From NCBI GenBank assembly GCA_002783385.1, contig PFFX01000049.1:1-38484 (forward strand): a stretch of DNA of 38,484 nucleotides. Direction: 5' to 3'. A program made the translations under genes and the position numbers. The stretch is from Rhodobacterales bacterium CG15_BIG_FIL_POST_REV_8_21_14_020_59_13 (GTDB lineage: Bacteria > Pseudomonadota > Alphaproteobacteria > Caulobacterales > Maricaulaceae). Positions 8,029 through 16,712 of this stretch are shown here, one piece after another; positions within the stretch are counted from its first letter, which is position 1, and each line of letters starts with the position of its first letter. Below the pieces are notes generated by a model. That model was not told the origin of the DNA, searched no databases, and saw nothing but the letters and a program-made list of their open reading frames with translations.

Positions 8029-8874
8029 TCAACCAACCTGAAGCAATACGAGGCCTGCGGCCAGAAGGATTGCCAGAAGCGTGCGTTTTAATCCAAACGG
8101 TTCTTTCAGAATAAGGGCAGCGAGTATCGCGCCAAATACCACCGAGGTCTCGCGCAGGGCGGCCATCGGCCCAATCGCTGCAATGGAAAAGGCAAACAAG
8201 GCAAAACCGTAAGATGTTGCCCCCAGAACGGCAGCAGGTGCAGCGCTGCGAAACTGCTGCCGGGCCAGATCCGGCCAGCGCCGTCCGCGCCGGACAAGCG
8301 CCATGGCAAGAATTGGCAAGGCGGTCATTAAGGAAAACCACGCCAGATAGGACAGAGGACTGCCTGCCGCCCGCACACCGGAGGCATCATTGACTGAGTA
8401 GAGTGCGGTCATCAGCGCGGCGAGGGTGGCAAATGCCAGTGCAATGACTTTCGGCACCTTGGTTCGATCCGGCCAGGCAAAGCCGATGAGTGTTGCGGAG
8501 GCCAGCGCCAGCCCGCCGATCTGCAGCATGGACAGGGCTTCACCCAGAATGAGGAAAGCAAAGAAAGCCGCCAAAGCCGGGGCGGCACCGCGCATGACAG
8601 GATAGACCAGATTCATGTCGCCGCGATCAAAGGCGGAGATCATCGACATCTGGAAGACGAAATGAAGGCCCATACCCATGATCAGAAAGGGCCATGCCTC
8701 CGCGGGCGGGGGTGGCAGGAGGAAGAGAAGCGGTACAAAGAGCACCGCACTCGTCGACATCATCACCGAACGGAAGACCAGCTTGTCGGTTGAGGATTTG
8801 GTCAGCATGCCCATCACCGCATGGGTCATGGCTGAGCCAAGCATGGCCGCCGGGCCGATGAGTTCAGGTGTCAC
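8029..8874 (-). CDS. EamA/DMT-superfamily permease
   Basis: 281 residues with about ten hydrophobic segments in two similar halves, the layout of EamA (drug/metabolite) transporters; the second half ends with the typical ETSVVFGAILAALILKEPFG. Substrates in this superfamily range from amino acids and nucleosides to drugs and cannot be predicted here. The start is GTG 8874, overlapping the ftsY stop by 4 bases (GTGA), so translation is coupled to ftsY. It sits between ftsY and yciB in the dapF-mtaB-ftsY operon, where I recall yciB usually following ftsY more directly. Confidence 0.85.
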   Translation of the reverse strand: MTPELIGPAAMLGSAMTHAVMGMLTKSSTDKLVFRSVMMSTSAVLFVPLLFLLPPPPAEAWPFLIMGMGLHFVFQMSMISAFDRGDMNLVYPVMRGAAPALAAFFAFLILGEALSMLQIGGLALASATLIGFAWPDRTKVPKVIALAFATLAALMTALYSVNDASGVRAAGSPLSYLAWFSLMTALPILAMALVRRGRRWPDLARQQFRSAAPAAVLGATSYGFALFAFSIAAIGPMAALRETSVVFGAILAALILKEPFGLKRTLLAILLAAGLVLLQVG

Positions 8875-9821
8875 GCCTCGTCAAGCCCCGCAAGCGCACG
8901 GGCAAAGGCGCGGGCGTTAAACCTTTGGAGATCGTCGATATCCTCGCCAATCCCGATAGCGTGAATGGGCAGGGCGAATTTTTCGGCGACCTGAAGCAGA
9001 GCGCCGCCTTTTGCGGTACCATCCAGTTTGGTCATGATCAGACCGGTAACATGGGCAGCTTCCAGAAACGCTTCAGCCTGCGACAGGGCATTGGAGCCGA
9101 CCGTTCCGTCCAGAACCAGTATGACCTTATGGGGTGCGGTGTCGTCCATCTTGCCCAGAACGCGGACGATTTTACGTAATTCATCCATCAATTCGGTGCG
9201 GTTCTGGAGACGGCCGGCGGTGTCGATCAACACGGCATCCAGGTTTTCACGTTTGGCGCGCTGTACCGCGTCGAAGGCGAGACCTGCGGCATCAGCGCCG
9301 AGATCGCGGCGCTCGACGGGCGCGCCCGCCCGCTCACCCCAGACGGCGATCTGCTCGACCGCAGCGGCGCGGAATGTGTCCCCGGCAACGAGCAGGGGTG
9401 ACCGGCCCTCACGGACCATGCGCGCAGCAATCTTGCCCAAAGTGGTGGTCTTGCCGGACCCGTTGACGCCGACAAACAGGACGACTTCCGGTATTGTCCC
9501 GGTCCCGATGTCCAGCGGTGTTTCAAGCGGCAGAAGGGTTTCGGCAATGGTTTCGGCGAGAACGGTTTTCACCTCCTCGTCCGTGACTTCCTTGTCGAAG
9601 CGGTCCTTTGCGAGGCGCTTCGTCACACGCAGGGCGATCGGTGCCCCCAGATCGGCGGCAATCAGGGCGTCTTCAAGCGCTTCAAGGGTTTGGCTATCGA
9701 GTTTTTTCTTGGTGAAAACGGCGGTGACGCTTTCCGAGAGTCCGCTGGACGAGCGGCGCAGGCCTGCGGTCAGCCGGGAGAAGAAACCCTTTTTCTTTTC
9801 CTGATTTTCGCTTTCGCTCAT
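8871..9821 (-). CDS. ftsY: Signal recognition particle receptor FtsY
   Basis: SRP-type GTPase that docks SRP-ribosome complexes at the inner membrane for co-translational insertion. 316 residues with a short acidic/basic N-terminal region rather than the long A domain of E. coli, as is usual in alphaproteobacteria. The NG domain shows G1 (VGVNGSGKTTTLGK, about 117-130), the insertion-box motif VAGDTFRAAAVEQ, G3 (DTAGRLQN) and G4 (TKLDGTAKGG). ATG 9821 overlaps the mtaB stop by 4 bases, and its own stop overlaps the downstream permease start. Confidence 0.97.
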   Translation of the reverse strand: MSESENQEKKKGFFSRLTAGLRRSSSGLSESVTAVFTKKKLDSQTLEALEDALIAADLGAPIALRVTKRLAKDRFDKEVTDEEVKTVLAETIAETLLPLETPLDIGTGTIPEVVLFVGVNGSGKTTTLGKIAARMVREGRSPLLVAGDTFRAAAVEQIAVWGERAGAPVERRDLGADAAGLAFDAVQRAKRENLDAVLIDTAGRLQNRTELMDELRKIVRVLGKMDDTAPHKVILVLDGTVGSNALSQAEAFLEAAHVTGLIMTKLDGTAKGGALLQVAEKFALPIHAIGIGEDIDDLQRFNARAFARALAGLDEA

Positions 9822-11125
9822 GCGGGCTCTCCGAGCAACACCTTGCCATCCTGGCCTGTAATCCGGATCGGCAGAATCGCACCGGTGCGGGCGGCTGTTA
9901 CAGTCATGCGGATGCCCGCAAAGTTTGGCGCGCGGGCAAAGCCCGGCTTTTCGACGAGCCCGTTCTGGACAGACCCGGTCATTGCTTCGAGGTGCGCGCC
10001 AAGAACCTCATCAGCCTTTTGCCGCAAACGCGCGGCCCGCGCCTTGATGACACTACGATCAAGCTGCGGCATGCGGGCGGCTGGCGTCCCCGGGCGCGGC
10101 GAATACGGGAAGACATGCAGATAAGCGAGGCCGCAGTCATCGACCAGCCGCACCGAGTCTTCAAACATATCTTCGGTTTCAGTCGGGAATCCGGCGATTA
10201 TGTCTGCGCCGAAGGCAAGGTCCGGCCGGGCGGTTTTCAGGCGCTGACAAAGATCAATGGCATCGGCGCGCAAATGCCGGCGCTTCATCCTTTTGAGGAT
10301 CATGTCGGCACCCGATTGCAGCGAGAGATGAAGGTGTGGCGCGATGCGTGGTTCGGATGTGATGGCGTCAAACAGGGCATCATCAATCTCTATGGCATCT
10401 ATGGAGGACAGCCGAAGCTGCGGCAGGTCCGGCACATTCTTCAGAATCGCCTGCACCAGACGGCCCATTTTCGGTGCGCCCGGCAGATCGCTGCCCCAAC
10501 TGGTAAGATCGACGCCGGTCAGCACGATCTCCTGATGGCCGGTGCCGGTCAGTGCTTTGACCTGTTCAACGACATCGCCGGTGGGAACAGAGCGGCTATC
10601 GCCGCGTCCATAGGGGATGATGCAGAAAGTGCAGCGGTGATCACACCCGGTCTGGACCTGCACATAGGCGCGCGCCCGGCCGTCCAGCCCGTCCACCAGA
10701 TGTCCTGCCACTTCCTTGACCTGCATGATGTCGGAGACGGAGGTTTTCCCGTTACCTCCAAAAAGAATGTTCGGCTGGAAGGTTTCAGCTTTCATCTTGT
10801 CGGCATTGCCGATGACGCGGGTGACTTCCGGCATGCGGGCAAATTCGCCGGGATTGATCTGCGCGGCGCAGCCGGTGACGATGATGGGCGCTTCCGGGTG
10901 TGTCCGGTGTGCCTTGCGGATGGCCTGGCGTGCAGTGCGCACGGCTTCATTTGTGACGGCACAGGTATTGACGATGATGGCGCCTTCAAGCCCGGCTGCC
11001 CGGGCATGGCCGCGCATGACCTCGCTCTCCCAGCTGTTGAGCCGGCAGCCGAAGGTGAGAATTTCATTCCCGCCAGATTCCGCCGGAGCCTCTGGCGGCG
11101 AGGTATGGACATCCTGATCAGACAT
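9818..11125 (-). CDS. mtaB: tRNA t6A37 methylthiotransferase MtaB
   Basis: Radical-SAM enzyme that converts t6A37 to ms2t6A in ANN-decoding tRNAs. 435 residues. The N-terminal MTTase domain supplies the auxiliary-cluster cysteines C27 (FGCRLNSWE), C55 (NTCAVTNEA) and C86 (TGCAAQ). The radical-SAM CxxxCxxC motif is C161-C165-C168 in GCDHRCTFCIIPYGRGDSRS. A C-terminal TRAM-like domain follows. The GCRLNxxE form and length favour MtaB over MiaB. It lies 48 bases downstream of dapF and overlaps ftsY by 4 bases. Confidence 0.93.
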   Translation of the reverse strand: MSDQDVHTSPPEAPAESGGNEILTFGCRLNSWESEVMRGHARAAGLEGAIIVNTCAVTNEAVRTARQAIRKAHRTHPEAPIIVTGCAAQINPGEFARMPEVTRVIGNADKMKAETFQPNILFGGNGKTSVSDIMQVKEVAGHLVDGLDGRARAYVQVQTGCDHRCTFCIIPYGRGDSRSVPTGDVVEQVKALTGTGHQEIVLTGVDLTSWGSDLPGAPKMGRLVQAILKNVPDLPQLRLSSIDAIEIDDALFDAITSEPRIAPHLHLSLQSGADMILKRMKRRHLRADAIDLCQRLKTARPDLAFGADIIAGFPTETEDMFEDSVRLVDDCGLAYLHVFPYSPRPGTPAARMPQLDRSVIKARAARLRQKADEVLGAHLEAMTGSVQNGLVEKPGFARAPNFAGIRMTVTAARTGAILPIRITGQDGKVLLGEPA

Positions 11126-11173
11126 GAGCCTGCCTAAGTGGTGGAAAGGCGTGTCTCGGTCAAGCGGCGGGCA

Positions 11174-11977
11174 TCAGAGCGTGATGCCGCCTTCAAGCTC
11201 GACCGGACCTTCCAGCCAGACATGATTATCTTCCCGCCAGTCTATGAAGAGATCGCCGCCATCCATGGCGGCATGACATTGCCGGTCCAGAAGGCCCTTG
11301 CGGTGTCCGGCGACAATGGCCGCCGCCGCGCCGGTTCCACAGGCTTTGGTGAGTCCGGCGCCACGCTCCCAGACACGGAGACGGATATGCGTCCGGTTGA
11401 GGATCTGCATAAAGCCGGCATTGACCCCTTCAGGAAAGAGCGGATCGTGTTCCGCCATTGATCCAAGCATTTCCACCGGCAGGCCGGACAGCTCCGCAAC
11501 ACCGAAAACGATGTGCGGATTGCCCATCGAGACCGCACCGGGCTGCGACACGCGGATGCCGCCGCTTTCCAGCGCGTAATCCAGCGCAATCGTCTCCATT
11601 ACCCGGGCGAGCGGAATGTCCTGCCATTTGGTCAGCGCCGGGCCGAGATCGACGCTGATGCGAAAATCACCGGTCCGACGGGCCTGCGTCAGTCCATAGG
11701 CGGTATCGAGGAGGGCGGTGTCCGTGCCGGACTGGCGGGTCAGATACCAGCCGGCACAGCGCGCGCCATTGCCGCAAGCACCGACTTCGCCGCCATCCCG
11801 GTTCCAGATGCGATAGCGTGCGTCGGCATCTGTGCTGGTTTCGAGCACCAGAAGCTGATCGAAATCATAAGCTTCTGCCAGATCGCACACGCGCTCCGGT
11901 GTCACCGCGAAGGTCTGTTTCCGCGCATCGACAAGCAGGAAAGCATTACCCGTTCCGTTCATCTTTAGGGCGCGCAT
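11174..11977 (-). CDS. dapF: Diaminopimelate epimerase
   Basis: Converts LL- to meso-diaminopimelate for lysine and peptidoglycan synthesis. 267 residues with the two-fold pseudo-symmetric pattern: the catalytic cysteines are C68 in GACGNGARC and C213 in KACGTGAAAA, and the N-terminus has KMNGTGNAFLLVDAR. Cytosolic and cofactor-independent. It appears to be the first gene of the leftward operon dapF-mtaB-ftsY-eamA-yciB; the 83 bases between its start and the divergent peptidase gene at 12061 must contain the promoter. Confidence 0.97.
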   Translation of the reverse strand: MRALKMNGTGNAFLLVDARKQTFAVTPERVCDLAEAYDFDQLLVLETSTDADARYRIWNRDGGEVGACGNGARCAGWYLTRQSGTDTALLDTAYGLTQARRTGDFRISVDLGPALTKWQDIPLARVMETIALDYALESGGIRVSQPGAVSMGNPHIVFGVAELSGLPVEMLGSMAEHDPLFPEGVNAGFMQILNRTHIRLRVWERGAGLTKACGTGAAAAIVAGHRKGLLDRQCHAAMDGGDLFIDWREDNHVWLEGPVELEGGITL

Positions 11978-12060
11978 AACAGCTTCCTTACAGGGTTTAA
12001 CTTGAATCCGTGTCCTCAGGCGCTAGGGATATTGGCAACATTATCCGGGGAGAGACCCAC

Positions 12061-14283
12061 ATGCTGCAACGATTTTTGACTGCCACGGCTGCCGGAGCCT
12101 TACTGATGGCCTGTTCTTCGGAAACACCTGACACAAACAGCGCCGAAACGGAAACTGATATGCCGGAAGCGTCCGGGACGATGGAGTCTGCGGACATGAC
12201 CGAAACGCGCAATTTCGTCCAGATTGATCCGGAAAACGATCCGCGGGTCTGGCTCGAAGAGGTCGAGGGCGAGCGGGCGCTGGACTGGGTCGAGGGACAG
12301 AACGATCGCACATTTGACCGCCTGCAGGGCGATCCGCGCTATGATGGGCTGTATCATGCAGCGCTCGAAATCTATCAGAGCAATGACCGCATCCCCTACG
12401 GCTCCTACCAGAATGGTTATATCTGGAATTTCTGGCAGGATGCGGAAAACACGCACGGGCTGTGGCGCCGGACCAGCCTTGAAAGCTATCTGTCAGAAAC
12501 GCCCGAATGGGACGTTGTGCTGGATCTCGATGCGCTGGCCGAGGCAGAGGACACGAACTGGGTCTGGCAGGGGTCCAATTGCCTCGCTCCGGATTATAAC
12601 CGTTGCATCATCACTCTGTCGGATGGTGGCCAGGACGCCTCTGTGCGCCGCGAATTCGATCTGGAAAGCCTCAGCTTTGTCGAGGATGGCTTCATCTCAC
12701 CCGAAGCCAAAGGAGGAATGAGCTGGGTTGATGAAGACACCGTGCTTTACGGTTTTGCCACGAGCGACGAGAATTCAACGACATCGGGCTATCCATCCGT
12801 CATCTATCGCTGGGACCGCGGCACGCCGATGGACTCGGCCACTGAAATCCTTCGCGGCGACCGCGAAGATGTTGGCCTGTTTGCTTTCCGGTCCGAAGAC
12901 AATGCCGGAAATGTCTACATGATGGCGTCGGAGGCCGACACTTTCTTTGAAACGACCTGGTGGTATCTTCCTGAAGGTGCTGCGCCCGCCGCCCTGCAGA
13001 TCCCGGCCAAGTCCTCCCTGTCAGGCCTGTACAATAACCAGCTCCTGCTCACTCTGGAAGAGGACTGGACGCGCGAGAATGGCGAAAGCTTCCCGCAAGG
13101 CGCGCTCCTGTCCTTCGACATGGGCGAGTTCGCGGCGAATGGTGAAATCGGTGAGGTGGCTACGGTTTTCGTGCCGGAGCCACGGCAATCGATTGGCGGT
13201 GTCGGTATCTCGCAAGACACGGTGCTGATCCAGGTTGACGATAATGTCACTGGCCAGCTCTGGCGCTTTGATTTCAACGGCGGTGCATGGTCCTCGTCCA
13301 GAATTCAGACACCGGAAAATCTCACTCTCGGGCTTTTTGGCACCAGCGTTCACCATGATCTCGCCTTCCTCAATGCCGAAGGCTTCCTGACTCCGGATTC
13401 CATGTATCTCGTGGACATCGAGGCCGGAATGGTCGAGCTGGCCGATTCAACACCGAGCTGGTTTGATGCGGAAGATCTGGTGGTTGAGCAGCTCGAAGCG
13501 GAATCCACCGACGGCACGATGATCCCTTATTTCGTGGTCCGTCACCGCGACACGGTCATGGATGGCACCACGCCGACCCTGCTCTATGCCTATGGCGGTT
13601 TCCAGGTATCGATCCAGCCGAGCTATTCCGGTGTGCGTGGCCGGCTCTGGCTGGAGCGTGGCGGGGCTTATGTCTCCGCCAATATCCGCGGCGGCGGCGA
13701 GTTCGGTCCGGCCTGGCACCAGGCGGGTCTGAAAATGGACCGCCAGCGCATCTATGACGATCTGATTTCGGTCGCAGAAGACCTGATCGAGACCGGTATC
13801 ACCACACCGCGTCATCTCGGCGTCTATGGCGGATCGAATGGCGGGCTTCTGACCGGTGTCATGTACACACAGCGTCCCGATCTCTGGAATGCCGTCGTCT
13901 CGGCCGTGCCACTGCTCGACATGCTGCGCTTCAACCAGTTGCTCGCAGGGGCGTCCTGGATGGGCGAATATGGCGATCCGTCCAATCCGGACGAGGGCAG
14001 TTTCCTGCGCTCGATCTCGCCCTATCACAATGTCGATGCGGATGGCGATTATCCGGAAATCTATCTTTACACCTCGACCAAGGATGACCGTGTCCACCCC
14101 GGCCATGCCCGCAAGTTCGCGCATCTGCTCGAGGAACTGGGCCATCCCTATCTCTATTATGAAAATACGGAAGGCGGACATTCCTCGGCAGCCAATCTGG
14201 CAGAGAGCGCGCGCCGCGACGCCTTGCTCTACACCTTCCTCAGCCAGCAGTTGATGGATGAGGATGGACCCGCAGCAGAGTAA
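12061..14283 (+). CDS. Prolyl oligopeptidase-family (S9A) lipoprotein
   Basis: 740-residue serine peptidase expected to cleave short peptides. The N-terminus is a lipoprotein signal: hydrophobic stretch, then LLMAC with C18 as the lipidation residue, although Met before Ala is a less common lipobox. It is followed by a low-complexity acidic linker rich in E, T and S (about 20-50). A beta-propeller-like region fills the middle. The hydrolase domain shows the nucleophile in GVYGGSNGGLLTG (Ser592), the acid in STKDDRVHPGH (Asp675/676) and the base in NTEGGHSSAAN (His707). ATG 12061 has GGGGAGAG just upstream. An intrinsic terminator follows. The lipid anchor suggests a periplasmic or outer-membrane location. 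Confidence 0.9.
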   Translation: MLQRFLTATAAGALLMACSSETPDTNSAETETDMPEASGTMESADMTETRNFVQIDPENDPRVWLEEVEGERALDWVEGQNDRTFDRLQGDPRYDGLYHAALEIYQSNDRIPYGSYQNGYIWNFWQDAENTHGLWRRTSLESYLSETPEWDVVLDLDALAEAEDTNWVWQGSNCLAPDYNRCIITLSDGGQDASVRREFDLESLSFVEDGFISPEAKGGMSWVDEDTVLYGFATSDENSTTSGYPSVIYRWDRGTPMDSATEILRGDREDVGLFAFRSEDNAGNVYMMASEADTFFETTWWYLPEGAAPAALQIPAKSSLSGLYNNQLLLTLEEDWTRENGESFPQGALLSFDMGEFAANGEIGEVATVFVPEPRQSIGGVGISQDTVLIQVDDNVTGQLWRFDFNGGAWSSSRIQTPENLTLGLFGTSVHHDLAFLNAEGFLTPDSMYLVDIEAGMVELADSTPSWFDAEDLVVEQLEAESTDGTMIPYFVVRHRDTVMDGTTPTLLYAYGGFQVSIQPSYSGVRGRLWLERGGAYVSANIRGGGEFGPAWHQAGLKMDRQRIYDDLISVAEDLIETGITTPRHLGVYGGSNGGLLTGVMYTQRPDLWNAVVSAVPLLDMLRFNQLLAGASWMGEYGDPSNPDEGSFLRSISPYHNVDADGDYPEIYLYTSTKDDRVHPGHARKFAHLLEELGHPYLYYENTEGGHSSAANLAESARRDALLYTFLSQQLMDEDGPAAE

Positions 14284-14304
14284 TAGCGGATCCCACGATG
14301 GAGG

Positions 14305-14333
14305 AAGCCCCGGAAAAACTCCGGGGCTTTTTT
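14305..14333 (+). terminator. Intrinsic terminator after the S9A peptidase gene
   Basis: Perfect 9-bp stem AAGCCCCGG (14305-14313) and CCGGGGCTT (14321-14329), loop AAAAACT, followed by T residues through 14333. The T-run overlaps the stop codon of the convergent oxyR gene at 14332. Confidence 0.9.
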
Positions 14334-15225
14334 ATATCACGTCCTTCAGCAATTCCGCGATCAGCCGGGCTTCGGCTTCGCGCGCCGAGCCCTTGCGCCA
14401 GGCGATGCCGATTTCGCGGCCGATAATGGCCGGCGTGAACGGCTTGACCACGAGGCCGAGACCATCAGTGACGCCGCCTTCCACAGCAAGGCGCGGCAAT
14501 AGCGTCGCCCCGAGGCCGGATTTCACCATCTGGGCCAAAGTGTGCAGGCTGGTAGCCGCAAAGTCTGACCGTGAAGCGGCGGCCGAACAGACCGAGAGCG
14601 CATGATCGCGCAGACAATGACCGTCCTCGAGCATGAGCAGTTTTTCACCGCCCAAATCGCTGACAGATAACGTGGTCCTCTTTGACAGGGGGTGATCGGG
14701 TGCGGCGGCGAACAGGAATTCATCGGCCCCCACAGCGATCGCATCAATCCCTGCGGCGTCATATGGCAGGGCGATCAGCGCGGCATCGAGATTGCGCGAA
14801 CGCAGGCCATCCAGCAGGCGGTCGGTCAGATCCTCGCGCAGATAGAGCTGAAGCTTGGGATGGGCTTTTGACAGAACCGGAAGAAGTTTCGGCAACAGGA
14901 AGGGCGCGATGGTGGGAATGACGCCAAAGCGGAAAGGCCCATTCAACGGTTCACCCGCTGCGCGGGCCGCCTGCACAAGGTCTTCTGCTTCTGCGAGTGT
15001 GGAGCGGGCGCGATCCAGGGCGGCCTCACCCGCCGGTGTGAGCGTTGCGCCACGGGCTCCGCGTTCGACCAGTGTGACGCCGAGGGTTGTCTCCAGCTCC
15101 TTTATGGCGGCGGACAGGGTCGGCTGGGTGACATGGCAAATCTCCGCTGCCCGCGAGAAATTCCCCTCATCAGCAAGGGTGACGAGAAAGCGGAGCTGTC
15201 GGAGTGTGGGCAGGGGAATCGTCAT
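14332..15225 (-). CDS. oxyR: Hydrogen peroxide sensor OxyR
   Basis: LysR-type regulator, 297 residues. The N-terminal helix-turn-helix is NFSRAAEICHVTQPTLSAAI. The redox pair is clear: C204 and C213 in DGHCLRDHALSVC, with the same 9-residue spacing and local sequence as C199/C208 of E. coli OxyR (DGHCLRDQA). Peroxide forms the intramolecular disulfide and switches OxyR to an activator. It is divergent from ahpC-ahpD, its expected targets, and a candidate binding site lies in the shared 132-base region. Confidence 0.95.
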   Translation of the reverse strand: MTIPLPTLRQLRFLVTLADEGNFSRAAEICHVTQPTLSAAIKELETTLGVTLVERGARGATLTPAGEAALDRARSTLAEAEDLVQAARAAGEPLNGPFRFGVIPTIAPFLLPKLLPVLSKAHPKLQLYLREDLTDRLLDGLRSRNLDAALIALPYDAAGIDAIAVGADEFLFAAAPDHPLSKRTTLSVSDLGGEKLLMLEDGHCLRDHALSVCSAAASRSDFAATSLHTLAQMVKSGLGATLLPRLAVEGGVTDGLGLVVKPFTPAIIGREIGIAWRKGSAREAEARLIAELLKDVI

Positions 15226-15231
15226 AGCGAT

Positions 15232-15246
15232 ATTGATATAACCTAT
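15232..15246. promoter_or_regulatory. Candidate OxyR binding site in the oxyR-ahpC intergenic region
   Basis: ATTGATATAACCTAT matches the OxyR half-element ATAGnTnnnAnCTAT at all defined positions except one (ATTG for ATAG). It begins 7 bases upstream of the oxyR start codon, so it could both repress oxyR and activate ahpC. No second element at the expected 7-base spacing is evident on either side. Confidence 0.5.
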
Positions 15247-15357
15247 GTCATACCCAAAAACAATTCATTGGCTTTATGGCCATCAAGCCCTTACCTATCG
15301 TCTTGGTGATTGGGCGAATAGCCCGAAAATTTGAAAACAAAAAACGAGGTCAGTACT

Positions 15358-15909
15358 ATGATGGGAATTGGCGAAAAGCTCCCCGCGTTTGAAATCACAG
15401 GCGTAAAACCCGGTTTCATGCACCATGAAGAAAACGGCGAAAGCGCTTTTGAACCGGTCAACCAGGACAGTTTTGACGGCAAGTGGAAAGTGCTCTTCTT
15501 CTATCCGAAGGATTTCACCTTTGTCTGCCCGACCGAGATCAAGGCCTTTGCCGATCTCAATGACGACTTTTCCGACCGTGATGCGGTTGTGCTGGGCGGA
15601 TCTGCTGACAATGAATTCTGTAAGCTGGCCTGGCGCCGGGATCATCCGGATCTCGAAAAACTGCCGATCTGGCAATTTGCCGATACGACCGGGTCGCTGA
15701 TTGATGCGCTGGGCATCCGCTCGGATGAAGGCGTTCCGCTTCGGGCCACCTTCATCGTGGATCCGGATAATGTGATCCAGCACGTCTATGTGACCAATCT
15801 GAATGTCGGCCGTAATCCGGATGACACGCTGCGGGTTCTGGACGCGCTGCAAACGGACGAACTCTGCCCCTGCAACCGTGCTGTAGGCGGTGAAACCCTG
15901 GCCGCGTAA
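15358..15909 (+). CDS. ahpC: Alkyl hydroperoxide reductase peroxiredoxin AhpC
   Basis: 183-residue 2-Cys peroxiredoxin that reduces H2O2, organic peroxides and peroxynitrite. The peroxidatic cysteine is C57 in FTFVCPTE; the C-terminal resolving region is ELCPCN with C170 and C172. Having two cysteines in a CPC arrangement and being followed by ahpD fits the AhpC/AhpD type (as in Mycobacterium), where AhpD rather than AhpF recycles it. Two ATGs are adjacent (15358 and 15361); GAGG 8 bases before 15358 favours the first. Divergent from oxyR and very probably OxyR-activated. Confidence 0.95.
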   Translation: MMGIGEKLPAFEITGVKPGFMHHEENGESAFEPVNQDSFDGKWKVLFFYPKDFTFVCPTEIKAFADLNDDFSDRDAVVLGGSADNEFCKLAWRRDHPDLEKLPIWQFADTTGSLIDALGIRSDEGVPLRATFIVDPDNVIQHVYVTNLNVGRNPDDTLRVLDALQTDELCPCNRAVGGETLAA

Positions 15910-15929
15910 CCCATCGCGACCTGACCGGA

Positions 15930-15975
15930 GATGCGTCCGCCCGCCTCCCCCCCCTCCCCTGTGGGCGGGCGCATC
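15930..15975 (+). terminator. Intercistronic hairpin between ahpC and ahpD
   Basis: GATGCGTCCGCCC (15930-15942) pairs with GGGCGGGCGCATC (15963-15975), 13 bp with one G-T pair, around a 20-base pyrimidine-rich loop. It is followed by a C/T-rich stretch ending TTTT (15983-15986). It looks like a partial terminator or a processing/stability element that would lower ahpD expression relative to ahpC. Confidence 0.6.
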
Positions 15976-16001
15976 CTTCCCCTTTTCAATGGAGACATGT
16001 C

Positions 16002-16535
16002 ATGAGCCTTGATGCCCTTAAAAATGCTGTGCCGGAATACGCCAAGGATCTGAAGCTCAACCTGTCGAGTCTGGCGCGTGAAACCAGTCTGGATGACCAG
16101 AAAAAATGGGGCACATTCCTGGCATCGGCGCATGCCGCAGGCGTTCCGGCCGTCATCAGGGCGGTCGAGGCGGAAGTGACGGACAAGCTCTCGGCTGAAG
16201 CAATATCCGGTGCCAAGTCTGCGGCGGCGATCATGGGCATGAACAATGTCTATTACCGCTTTGTGCACCTGTCTTCCTCAAAGGATTACAAGACTTTGCC
16301 AGCCAAGTTGCGGATGAATGTGATTGCCAATCCAGGTGTTGACAAGGCCGATTTCGAACTCTGGTCACTGGCCGTTTCGGCAATCAATGGCTGCGGCCTT
16401 TGTATCGACAGCCACGAAGCGGAATTACGCAAGCACGGTGTCAGCGCCGAGCAGATCCAGACGGCGGTGCGAATCGCCTCGACCGTGAAGGGTATTGCGG
16501 CAGTTCTGAATGCCGAGAGCGCATTGGCGGCTTAA
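16002..16535 (+). CDS. ahpD: Alkylhydroperoxidase AhpD
   Basis: 177-residue all-helical protein of the AhpD/CMD family. The active site is [18 protein letters not shown] with C131, C134 and His138, matching the C130/C133/H137 arrangement of mycobacterial AhpD. It accepts electrons from a lipoamide carrier and reduces oxidised AhpC, and has weak peroxidase activity itself. The Shine-Dalgarno GGAG lies 7 bases before ATG 16002. Second gene of the ahpC-ahpD operon, ended by a terminator at 16567-16593. Confidence 0.95.
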   Translation: MSLDALKNAVPEYAKDLKLNLSSLARETSLDDQKKWGTFLASAHAAGVPAVIRAVEAEVTDKLSAEAISGAKSAAAIMGMNNVYYRFVHLSSSKDYKTLPAKLRMNVIANPGVDKADFELWSLAVSAINGCGLCIDSHEAELRKHGVSAEQIQTAVRIASTVKGIAAVLNAESALAA

Positions 16536-16566
16536 ACTCCGTACCCGGACTGATATCAATTTCTCC

Positions 16567-16593
16567 AAAAAGGCGGCTTCCGGGCCGCTTTTT
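16567..16593 (+). terminator. Intrinsic terminator after ahpD
   Basis: GCGGC (16573-16577) pairs with GCCGC (16584-16588) around TTCCGG, extended by an A-tract on the left pairing with the TTTTT run at 16589-16593 (one bulged G). Confidence 0.75.
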
Positions 16594-16612
16594 CACATTT
16601 TATTAGCACTTA

Positions 16613-16641
16613 TTGAATTCCCTATTATGCTTTAATATACT
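16613..16641 (+). promoter_or_regulatory. Sigma-70-type promoter for the small membrane protein gene
   Basis: TTGAAT (16613-16618), a 17-base spacer, then TATACT (16636-16641). This is close to the housekeeping consensus and lies in a locally AT-rich stretch (about 16595-16720) quite unlike the GC-rich surroundings. Expected transcription start near 16648. Confidence 0.6.
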
Positions 16642-16712
16642 GATATTACTTGGTTTTTATGAGTTATCCAGAGACCTTTGACTTTTATAATAAAGTCCGT
16701 ATAGTTACTTTT

